From contig CM052362.1 in NCBI GenBank assembly GCA_028551475.1, positions 18,024,021-18,088,020 of the forward strand: 64,000 bases of DNA, written 5' to 3'. This DNA is from Casuarina equisetifolia. Lineage: Eukaryota > Streptophyta > Magnoliopsida > Fagales > Casuarinaceae. Made by a program: the position numbers and the translations under genes. Of this stretch, positions 22,621 to 32,824 are shown piece by piece. The first letter of the stretch is position 1; every line of letters begins with the position of its first letter. Under the pieces are notes generated by a model, which was not told the origin of the DNA, did not search any database, and worked only from the letters and a program-made list of their open reading frames with translations.

Positions 22621-25258
22621 TAAATGGATTGTATCCTTAACATAATTTGCCTCATAGGCATGAGTTCAACATACATGATTTTGATCCAATTGGAGCATAG
22701 AAATAAAACATTTCAAAAGAAATTGTTTCCTTTAAATCAATTGAAACTAATCCATAGTGAGAAAAAGAAAAAAGCATAAGAATAAAAATTTATTGTAAGA
22801 GAAATATTTTTCTTCAAATAAATTGAAAGTAATCTAAAGTGAGTCTTGAATCTTGTAAAATTCATGTTTATTTGCATACTTAGGACTCTATGCACCTAAG
22901 AGGAGTAGGATAGCCCGACAAATTAGGAATCTTACTATCCCAATAACGAGAGGGACAATTTCATTACCAACTTAAGCTTTAGCTTGCCATGTGACTTCAT
23001 CAATTGTATTGGAGCGGGCTTCAATGTAGTGAAAACGTTGTTGGATTAACTATTTAAATTTGATAGGAAGTAAATGGATTGTATCCTTAACATAATTTGC
23101 CTCATAGGCATGAGTTTAACATACATGATTTTGATCCAATTAGAGCATAGAAATAAAACATTCCAGAAGAAATTATTTCCTTTAAATCAATTGAAACTAA
23201 TCCATAGAGAGAAAAAGAAAAGCATAAGAATAAAAATCTATTGTAAGAGAAACGTTTTCCTTCAAATCAATTGAAAGTAATCCAAAGTGAGTCTTTAATC
23301 TTGTAAAATTCATGTTTATTTACACACTTAGGACTCTAAGCACCTAAAAGGAGTAGGATGGCCCGACTACCATCCCAATAACGAGAGGGACAATTTCCTT
23401 ACCAATTTAAGCTTTAGCTTGCCATGTGACTTCATCAATTGTATTGGAGCAGGTTTCAATATAGCGAAGACGTTGTTGGATTAATTATTTAAATTTGATA
23501 GGAAGCAAATGGATTATATCCTTAACATGATTTGCCTCAAAGGCATGAGTTCAACATACATCATTTTGATTCAATTGGAGTATAGAAATAAAACATTCCA
23601 AAAGAAACTGTTTCATTTAAATCAATTGAAACTAATCCATAGAGAGAAAAAGAAAAGCATAAGAATAAAAATCTATTGTAAAAGAAATGTTTTCCTTCAA
23701 ATCAATTGAAAGTAATCCAAACTGAGTCTTGAATCTTGTAAAATTCATGTTTATTTGCATACTTAGGACTCTAGGCACCTAAGAGGAGCAAGATGACCCG
23801 ACAGATTAGGAATCCTACCATCCCAATGACGAGAGGGACAATTTCCTTACCAACTTAAGCTTTAGCTTGCCATGTGATTTCATCAATTGTATTGGAGTGG
23901 GCTTTAATGTAACGAAGACGTTGTTGGATTAATTGTTTAAATTTGATAAGAAGCAAATGGATTATATCCTTAACATGATTTGCCATAAAGGGATCAGTTT
24001 AACATACATCATTTTGATTCAATTGGAGCATAGAAATAAAAAATTTTAGAAGAAACTATTTCCTTTAAATCAATTGAAACTAATCCATAGTGAGAAAAAG
24101 AAAAGCATAGGAATAAAAATCTATTGTAAGAGAAACGTTTTCCTTCGAATCAATTAAAAGTAATTCAAAGTGAGTCTTGACTCTTGTAAAATTCATGTTT
24201 ATTTGCATACTTAGGACTCTAAGTACCTAAAAGGAATAAGATGGCCCGATAGATTAGGAATCCTACCATCCCAATGACAAGAGGGATAATTTCTTTACCA
24301 ACTTAAGCTTTAGCTTGCCATGTGACTTCATCAATTGTATTGGAGTGGGCTTCAATGTAATGAAGACGTTGTTGGATTAACTATTTAAATTTGATAGGAA
24401 GCAAATGGATTATATCCTTAACATTATTTGCCTCGAAGGCATGAGTTCAACATACATCATTTTGATTCAATTGGAGCATAGAAATAAAACATTCCAAAAG
24501 AAACTGTTTCCTTTAAATCAATTGAAACTAATCCATAGTGAGAAAAGAAAAAAGCATAGGAATAAAAATCTATTGTAAGATAAACGTTTTTCTTCAAATC
24601 AATTGAAAGTAATTCAAAGTGAGTCTTAAATCTTGTAAAATTCATGTTTATTTGCATACTTAGGACTCTACGCACCTAAGAGGAGTAGGATGGCCCGACA
24701 GATTAGGAATCTTACCATCCCAATGATGAGAGGGACAATTTCCTTACCAACTCAAGCTTTAGCTTGCCATGTGACTTCATCAATTGTATTGGAGCGGGCT
24801 TCAATGTAGCAAAGATGTTGTTGGATTAACTATTTAAATTTGATAGGAAGCAAATGGATTATATCCTTAACATGATTTGCCTCAAAGGCATAAGTTCAAC
24901 ATATATGATTTTGATCCAATTGGAGCATAGAAATAAAACATTCCAAAAGAAATTGTTTCCTTTAAATCAATTGAAACTAATCCATAGCGAGAAAAAGAAA
25001 AGCATAAGAATAAAAATCTATTGTAAGAGAAATGTTTTCCTTCAAATCAATTGAAAGTAATCCAAAGTAAGTTTTGAATCTTGTAAAATTCATGTTTATT
25101 TGCATACTTAGGACTTTACGCACCTAAGAGGAGTAGGATGGCCTGACAAATTAGGAATCCTACCATCCCAATGATGAGAAGGACAATTTCCTTACCAACT
25201 TAAGCTTTAGCTTGCCATGTGACTTCATCAATTGTATTGGAGCGGGCTTTAATGTAAT
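22601..25258. repeat. Six-copy ~0.44-kb tandem array containing a copia fragment
   Basis: Unit starts, taken at TATTTAAATTTGATAGGAAG or its variant, fall at 22601, 23051, 23486, 23934, 24382 and 24831, giving periods of 450, 435, 448, 448 and 449. The last copy ends near 25258, about 20 bases short. Copies are highly similar by eye. Read on the minus strand, the junction side encodes a degenerate EANYVKDTIHLLPIKFK, which resembles the copia segment (EKNxTWxLVxLPxGKK) that normally precedes KWVYKVK. The decayed copia resumes directly at 22600. Each unit also has an internal direct repeat of TTTCAATTGATTTGAAG-like sequence about 80 bases apart. Confidence 0.9.
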
Positions 25259-27464
25259 GAGTTTCAATGTAGTGGGTTTTAGTGCATTAAACTTCGATAG
25301 AGTTTGACTCACACACTTGATCAGGTGGGCTTCTAGAAACCCTTGGAAAAGTAACAAAGTTTGGAATGAATGTTTCCTAACGAGTGAAGAGATATACAAA
25401 GCTAATAATTTTAAGACAAGAATTGACGTATGGGGTGCATGGAAAAGATTCTTAATGGTAGAGAGTTGGGTGTAGAGAAAAGGATTGATTAAACTAATAA
25501 AGTTAGTAAAAAGCTAGAGAAAAATCAATTTTTGTAGAAAAGAGGACTAAGGATTAAGGATTGATTTACAAATATTGTGCCAATAAACTTATGCACTGTA
25601 TACATTTTTCTTTTCCAGTAAGATTCCTTTTCGCTAAAGGGAATGGAAGGCTCACTTAAGAGGGATGATAAAAATTCTTGAGCAAAGAGAATTTACAAAT
25701 GTCTATAATGGGCCTTTCAATCATATTCAATTACTCTTATATGAGTAAAAGTGAAAAAGAGAAAATAAACTTAATTATGTTAGCATTGGCTTACAATATT
25801 TTGTGTTGTTGTTGGACAAGTTAATAGCAAGCTAGTTTCTTCATTTATTGTAATGGTCAAATAAAAATTGTAGAGGTCATTTGTTGTTAAGGGATATTTG
25901 TTGGTTTACATTGAGGAAAATGCTAAGTTGCTTTTTAGTGAAGCTCATTTAGGCAGTGAGAAGCAAGAAATGAAATAAAAGAGGTTAAAAGCATAAGACA
26001 CAAACAAAATGTAAAAATTGACAAAATCAAAAAATTAAGAAATAAGTTTGTTAAACTCTAAGTGAACTAAGTACCCTTGTAAGAAAAAAGGATGTAATTA
26101 GGGATTGGCTTAAGTACAATGCTTATAAAATTCTTCACATTGCAATAATAACATTTTTTTGCTATTGACGTATGCAAATTGTTAAACCACAATAAATTAT
26201 CAATTAAGCCATTTGTGTAGTCACTTAGACAACTAGCTAGTGGTAAGCTAGTAAGGATTCCAACTGTGAGATTTAGAGCTTGACACCCTATGTGTGTGAG
26301 TTGAATGTGTATATTGTAATATTAAAAAAAAGAAAAGAAAAAAAGAAAAAAAGCTATTTATGTAAAAAAAAAAAAAAATACATGCAAGTTACCAATACCA
26401 TTTTGTTTACCTTATTCATAACAAAAAACTAACCATAGACACATGATTCTAAATAATTTAGTTGAACAATTGACAAATTTCAAGCTTTACATTGTAGAGT
26501 TAAACATTTCAGAATTTTTTGCACTTGCTTTATGTAATCTTTCCTTGAAAGGGAAAGGGATCAACTTACTTTCTTTACTCATTGGATGAACATCACTAAT
26601 AATCAAGAATTTCAAGCCAAATATCTTACATTTGCAATCTAGGTGGCATAGAAGTGCAAATCTTATATGTACCTACTCCTTCTATGTTGATGTCGAGGAT
26701 ATCAAAGAAGACTTAGACTTGTCTTGCATGTTGGCCAATCTATCTTTCTTAAGCACCAATCCCAGACCTTTTTCTTTTTCTTTACATATTTGGTGATATG
26801 ACCTCGTTTAGATTTCGAGCATATTTGCTTCCTTTTGTGGCGTGGTCCATCCTACACTAGCCTAAGCCTAAATTGACGAGGTCCATTCTACATTACAAGC
26901 CCAAACGCCTAATAATAATGCGCCTAAGGAAATAAGTCTCGCCATAATAATTACAATTAATTTTCAAGGAGTCTTTACCATGTACAACTAAGAGTATTGA
27001 TTACTTTAACTATCTTGAAAATCTATGGAGCTTTTATGATGTAATTACTTGTCTTTGACTAGCCTTGGAAATAAGAGAATCTCTCCTATAAGTAGCTACC
27101 TTTTTATGTAATAAAGCAGTTCATGAGTTTAAAATTAAGTATAAAGCTTTGGGTTTTTTTACAAAGTTCTATATTTCTTTGGCTTATTTTAAGAGTGGTG
27201 AATGTTCTTACTCTGTATCTCTTTAGGACTACTTCTCAATAAAATAGTGAGTGTTTATCCTTGAATTCTAAGGTAGTAAGAAATTTGTATCCTTAGTTTT
27301 TAGAGATAATTTTATTTGTTTACTTTCCTCATCTTCGTCCGGTATCACTTTGTCCATGAAAATAGGATAGGATTATGTGTTGGCCTGCCCTACCCTTAGT
27401 CCCAAGAAAGCATCTTTATAAGTAGCGTACGCGACCAACCTTGAAAAGCTAGGTCACATTGTTC
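25259..27464. other. Gene-free AT-rich stretch with an LTR-like segment
   Basis: No genes. The segment about 26794-27260 has LTR-like features: it starts TGATATGACC, has a CTATAAGTAGC core-promoter-like motif near 27088, then a TAATAAAGC poly(A)-like signal. Its ends and target duplications could not be defined. A-rich runs occur at 26323-26378. Confidence 0.35.
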
Positions 27465-28250
27465 TATAACCTGACACAGTTTGCTGATATGTTAGAGCAA
27501 GTTATGGTTTTCTTTTCTATAAATCAACATAAAGAACTATAATCCCTTCCTCGTTACTCCTTCCATGTTCTTATGTACGTGGAATTGGCATGCTCTGATG
27601 CTTGACCTAGTCTAACCACGTAAAGAAGGTTGCTTAATACATCTAGGTAACTTGGCTCAATTGTTAAGCTACCGTTAAAGTCATTAACGCATGGTAGTCT
27701 ATCAAATGTATTGGGATTTTTTTGGACCTTTCATTGCTTCTATTAAATTTAGCGGTTATATCTTTTTAGTCTTTTAATTTTTACATGATATGCATACTAT
27801 AATAAAATCATAGTAATTTACTTCAAGATTAATAATAAGAACTACAAGTTAATATATCTTAAGATTATTTTTATTTTATGGGTATAAAGGACATAAGATT
27901 CCTAAAGAGAGGTGACCGGCATTCTCAGAATTTGGTTTTTTATTAGTTTGATGGTCATTACGAACTTTTCACTATACCTTTTTTACTCTTTTGGTCTTAT
28001 AGATGGTGGTGTGATGCTCAAATAAGTTTAAGACTTAAACCCTTCATAAATAAGTTTTTGGATTCATTCATTATTTTTTTAGTGAATCAATAAGTGGTAG
28101 GAATTATTTTTGAACAAAAGCTCCACCTTTTATTCAAGAGTTTGTTGCAAATGGAAAAGGCTACCATGATGAGCTTTGTTCCATCAAGTAAAAAAATTTC
28201 AAGAAAAATTATTGTGCACACAACATTCACATATTTGTCTTTCTTTACAA
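27465..28250 (+). repeat. Fused A'-B' copy of the LIFEGUARD-flanking blocks, lacking the gene
   Basis: 27465-27716 matches block A (11937-12103) and 27713-28250 matches block B (14634-15478), in the same order and orientation. The ~2.5 kb holding the LIFEGUARD gene is absent between them. The join lies at GTATTGGGATTTTTTTGGAC, where both blocks share TTGG(G)A. Confidence 0.75.
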
Positions 28251-29400
28251 ACTATAGCAGTAGGGCACGATAACAACTCACCTTGTACGAATTTTTCTTA
28301 ATTCTCAGCACATCTTTTGGGTCGGTCATCCTTTCAATCATATAAGAATGAGATTGCAAGTTGGATTTCCTTAAAAAGAGTTAAAGAATGTAGGGTCTTA
28401 ATGTGCCAAATGCTAACATAAGAATTCAAAGTTTGTAGTAGATTGAAGCACCTATAATGTATAATCCTATCACATGACAATGTAGTTGGTGATAAAGCTA
28501 TAACTTGATGCATTATGTGATGGGCAATAGAGTGAACTTTGAATTATAGAAAGATTAGAATGGAATAATAATAGAAAAATCAGAAATATGAAGGGTTAAA
28601 AAGGTAAAGACTAAAAAATAAACCATTGAAACCTAAAAACAATAATTTAAGTGCATGAATTAAAATTATTGGAATGTAAAAGACTAAAAAGTAAGAGCAT
28701 GAAATTTAAAAAAACAAAACTTAATAAAATGAAATTCAACGACTTCTCCAAAAGTTCTCTCCAAAGTTCTTTCAAAAGTTCTTCTTACAACTAAAAGAAC
28801 AATTTCTTTAAATAGATGACTAAACCTAATACTAAAAGGATTAAGAATACTTAAAACCTAATTCTAATAGGATCTAAGATCCCTAAATTAAGGAAATTAA
28901 AATCCAATCAAATCAAGATCCCAACAAATAAGGGATAAAATCCCAACAAATTAAGAATAAGATCCTAATAAATCAAGGATCTTAATAAATAAAGAAATCT
29001 TAAATAATTAAAAACCTTAATAATTTAAGAATTATAAACATATCAAAATTCTTAGAGAATCTCTAGGATACCTTTCAAGTTTGGCTTCTTGGACCCATTG
29101 GATCACGTTGTAGCCCAAACATGTACTTACTAAGATACTTAATATATGGGTTGGGCCGTTAGCATGGACTAGCATAGTTGCTCCTGCATTATAACTTCAT
29201 CATATTCATCAACACTTTCATGACATACCAAACCACGCAAAGAAAATGCTCTGATATAACTTTTGCTTCACAATCATAACAGAATCCTCAATTGATCCTT
29301 TTCATATATATGGTCATAAATACATAAACAAGGAGTTCAAACACATCACATTCATCTTGAGCTATCCCTTACACTTGCTTCAATAATTATTTTATTATTA
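28251..29400. other. Gene-free AT-rich stretch downstream of the PPR gene
   Basis: Contains a low-complexity part (about 28740-29040) with short imperfect repeats such as AAAAGTTCT and variants of AATAAGGATCCTAA. Includes the PPR 3' flank. No coding signal seen. Confidence 0.4.
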
Positions 29401-31305
29401 TTATTTCTTTGGAAGGGGATATGGAATATTAGTGTCTTGTTCATGGAACCTCTTTAATCTTGAGCTTCCTTGGTTCCAACTGAGCCTAAGCCTCTTAGCT
29501 GCTGCTCCGGTAGATTGGGAAATCTCTTTGCGGAGCTTGGTAACCACAGATTGGCTATAACCTATCCTCCACATAAAATCCAAGACAAGTAAAGCATCCT
29601 TAGACTTATCCTTCTTTGAGAGGCTTAGGACAAGTCTCTCAAAAGTATTTTGGTTTGGTTTGAGCTTATGCTTCAGCAGCTCTAACAAACACTCCATCCC
29701 CTCTTCTACATATCCTTGCTCACACAAGCCAGTAATTATATGATCTCGAGTAGACACCCTAGGTCTGAGGCCCCTCCTTCGCATATCATTCCACAGCTTC
29801 TTGGCTTCTTCAGCTTCTCCCACCTGACAAAGCTTTTCAATAATGGGGGTAAATAAGGGAGTGGATGGCTGTAGGCCCTGCACCAAGAGTTCATTCAACA
29901 GACTTTTACTCTCAACTATCTTGCCTTCCTTGCAAAAGAAATGTATAAGCGTGTTGTATGTGATCACATCCCGAAGAACACCCTTCCGAGGCATTTCTTC
30001 AAACAATTTATGAGCATCATCCGTTCTTCCAGTTGAACATAATCCTGCAATCATTGTATTGCAACTCACCGTGCTTTCTCTATAACCTCTATCACACATT
30101 TCCTTGTACAGCTTCCTGGCCTCTTCAAGATTACCCGTCTTACAGAACCCATAAATCAGTGCATTATATGTGTATTCATTGGGAATAAAACCTTTCCGAA
30201 TCATCTCAAACCACAGCTTCCTAGCTTCACCAAGCCATCCAATCTTGCAGAGGCCATGAATAATTGTCGTATGCATCACCATATCAGGAGCATACCCTCT
30301 GTCCTTAAGATCATTAAAGACCCGAAAACCCTCTTTCTGCTTTCTTTTCTTGCAGAGACCTTTGATGACTTCCTGATATGTGAAAATATCGGGAGTGCGG
30401 TCTTTTGCAATCATTGTGTGGAGGAGTTCAGAAACTTCTGTGTATTTCCTCTTCTTAGAAAACTCAGATATCAATCGGTTAAAAGCAGCATTCCCAGGGT
30501 CTAACCCATCTTCCAAAACCTGTCTAAGAAGTTCATAGCCTTTTGAAGCTTTGTTCTCATCACAAAAAGCTTGAATAAGATACCCAATAGTCTCGACATC
30601 AACTTTCTCCACAACATTGGATTCCATTAGTTCTCTGTATAATTTCCAAACAAGATCAGTCCTCCCAACCTTAAGAAAACCCGACAAAGCCGAATTCCAA
30701 GTAGTTATCGAGGGGCAAATTCCAACACCTCTCAACCTATTAAACGCAACAAGCGCTTCCTCAACCAAACCAACCTCACAAAGACGCCGAATGTAACACT
30801 CTAGAGAAGCCGCCTCGGGCTGAAACCCTGTGTAATCAAGAATCTCTTTCGCAGCACTACAGGCCTTAGCCTCAACAAGTGCATCAAAAAGCGTATGCAA
30901 TGACAACTGGTCAGGTGTAAAATCGCTGGAAGAGCATAGCCAGCGAAAGAAACGAAGCGAGAGAAGCACGTTGTTTTGTTGCCTCATTACCTCGTCGAAA
31001 AACCTGGGTTCAGAGAAGTTGAAGGAAGGGAAAGCTGAGAGCAAGGTATGCTCCCATCTGGGTTTCGTTCTCGTGATCTTAGAAACCTCTTTGGCAATCT
31101 CTTTGAATTCATTGTCTGCGTTTTCTGACGGTTCGTGATGTGGGTTTGGCTTGGTTTCTTCGTAGCCACGATCACCTTCTTTGGTCTCAAAGGTGAGGCT
31201 TCGGATCTGATTGTTGGGGATTAGGCGACGGCGAGGGTTTTGGCGAATGAAGACTAAGATAGATGATCGAGCCCTCGCCATAGAATCACTCTTTGCGATT
31301 CTCAT
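29401..31305 (-). CDS. P-class pentatricopeptide repeat protein, organelle-targeted
   Basis: Intronless, 634 residues. PPR proteins of this class bind organellar RNA in a sequence-specific way and act in stability, splicing or translation. The N-terminus (about 40 residues, Arg/Ser-rich, containing RQNPRRRLIP) looks like a mitochondrial or plastid presequence. About 12-13 consecutive 35-residue P motifs run from residue ~131 to ~590, for example YTYNALIYGFCKTGNLEEAR and ITYNTLIHFFCKEGK. There is no E, DYW, LAGLIDADG or SMR domain; the C-terminal ~45 residues are basic. The ATG at 31305 is the first; a second in-frame ATG at 31281 (MARARSS) is an equally plausible start. It resembles Arabidopsis P-class proteins such as At5g18950, but the target RNA is unknown. 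Confidence 0.93.
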   Translation of the reverse strand: MRIAKSDSMARARSSILVFIRQNPRRRLIPNNQIRSLTFETKEGDRGYEETKPNPHHEPSENADNEFKEIAKEVSKITRTKPRWEHTLLSAFPSFNFSEPRFFDEVMRQQNNVLLSLRFFRWLCSSSDFTPDQLSLHTLFDALVEAKACSAAKEILDYTGFQPEAASLECYIRRLCEVGLVEEALVAFNRLRGVGICPSITTWNSALSGFLKVGRTDLVWKLYRELMESNVVEKVDVETIGYLIQAFCDENKASKGYELLRQVLEDGLDPGNAAFNRLISEFSKKRKYTEVSELLHTMIAKDRTPDIFTYQEVIKGLCKKRKQKEGFRVFNDLKDRGYAPDMVMHTTIIHGLCKIGWLGEARKLWFEMIRKGFIPNEYTYNALIYGFCKTGNLEEARKLYKEMCDRGYRESTVSCNTMIAGLCSTGRTDDAHKLFEEMPRKGVLRDVITYNTLIHFFCKEGKIVESKSLLNELLVQGLQPSTPLFTPIIEKLCQVGEAEEAKKLWNDMRRRGLRPRVSTRDHIITGLCEQGYVEEGMECLLELLKHKLKPNQNTFERLVLSLSKKDKSKDALLVLDFMWRIGYSQSVVTKLRKEISQSTGAAAKRLRLSWNQGSSRLKRFHEQDTNIPYPLPKK

Positions 31306-32824
31306 CAATGGGACTCTATGTTGTCAAGCTAAATGAAACTGAAGGCATTATATATAAACAACAAATTACAGACAGGAAAAAGGTTCAAATTGAACTTACA
31401 GATTCACGGGCTATGAAGATGAAGACAGAGTTGCAGAAATGGAATATTACCCGAGGATAAAATCAACGAATTTTACAAAAGAAACGACAATGCAAAGACA
31501 GAAGCTTGAGCTCCTTCTTCACTACAAATAAACCAGCTGCTTGGACCATCATTTTATGTGTAACTCTAAACGCTGTTTGGAATCTTGCCCCTGCCACTAG
31601 GCATTAAGAGGTTGCTCAGTTTTTTCTTTGTTTTTTCTCCATCCCCCAACGACCCACGGATGAAATGACTATTTCAGAGACATGGGTTTACTGCGCTAGT
31701 TAAAATACCAAGGAAAAAAGATAAAAGAAGACATTTTTTTTTTTTTGATAGAGCTAATGAAACTTTTGCAACATCAAGAGAGGGGAAAAAACTTCAACAT
31801 TACGTACGGTTGTTTGCTTTGCTATGTGGTTCTGATCGAGGCTCGCGCAAATTCATGATTGCTACATGAAAATGCACAGTTTTGGGGCGGTTAAAAAGAA
31901 AAAAATAGCCAAGGTTGTATCTGTTGGTATCAAAGCACCAATTTGGCACCTTGCATGCAGCCAGTCTCAAAATGTTTTGGAAAGTAGACTGGGTAAAGTG
32001 GAGAAAGAATTAACAGAGATGCTGGAAAACCAACGATTGATGATGATCCAAATGGTTTTGGTAAAGGCAAGCAGATCCAACTATCACTAGAGGAGTCGAA
32101 GAAGCCGCCGCTGCCTTCTTTGTTGCCTCTTTTTAACATTTTGGGTAACGAAATACTTTTGTAAATTGATCTATATTATACAAAGAGAGAGAGAGAAGAA
32201 GAAGAAGAATGATATCCCTTTTTGAAACCTGAGGTTAAAAAAATCCACAAATAAGGGGAAATATTGACAGGACCAGAAACTATTAACCATCTGCAATAAT
32301 CTTTAGAAGTTAACAAAGCAAAAGAGAGAAGTGATGGGAAATATTGAAAGGATGTCAAGAGCAGGAACTTCTTTCGCCGGGAAATAGCATAAACAGTGTA
32401 TGAGTATCGTTAGAGAATAAAACTTTTTATTGGTGCTAAAAAAGACTGAGGAATGACTTTTTAGATGTGTGCTTAGAGGATAAACATTCAGAAGATACTA
32501 ATCAGTAAAGTGGTAAACAGGCATGCGAGCTTTACAGATGGTAAACAGTACAAGTTTGACGCTTTTCTTTCGTAAGTGCCCCACGAGTGTATTCAGAGAG
32601 AAAGTTGTAAAACTAACAAGACGTCTATCACCGTGCTCCCACTGAAGATAATAGGATGGGTCCAAACAAATTTATGGTATCAGAAATTGCAAGAAGTTCT
32701 ATTGCCTGCAAATAAGTCAATCAAGCGGTAGATGAGCAAAAAATTAAGGAGAATCCATTCTAACTTCAAATAAAAATTTTAAAAGGATTAGAGAAGTACC
32801 AAAGCAAGAGTGGGCATATGGGTA
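31306..32824. other. Intergenic between PPR gene and ABCI12
   Basis: Holds the PPR promoter side (to about 31560) and ABCI12 3' flank (from about 32500). Between them is an orphan coding-like stretch at 31866-32164, annotated separately. An AGAG/GAAG purine run occurs at 32181-32209. Confidence 0.4.
31866..32164 (+). pseudogene. Unrecognised coding-like fragment with frame switch
   Basis: Frame 1 opens with ATG at 31866 for 74 codons and contains a helical, charged stretch (LGKVEKELTEMLENQRLMM). A second frame is open without an ATG from 31997 to the TAA at 32162-32164, and its translation looks like a genuine protein end, with GKPTIDDDPNGFGKGKQIQL and SLLPLFNILGNEILL. The two overlap and could be joined by one indel, or the second could be a 3' exon whose partners are lost. 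I do not recognise either. It may be a gene fragment or an unannotated small gene. Confidence 0.3.

Noticed and set aside
22390-25054. Repeated 66-residue plus-strand frames (MDYILNMICLKG... type) as a gene family
   Set aside because: They are the same position in successive tandem-array units, AT-rich, and antisense to the degenerate copia reading; no independent evidence of coding.
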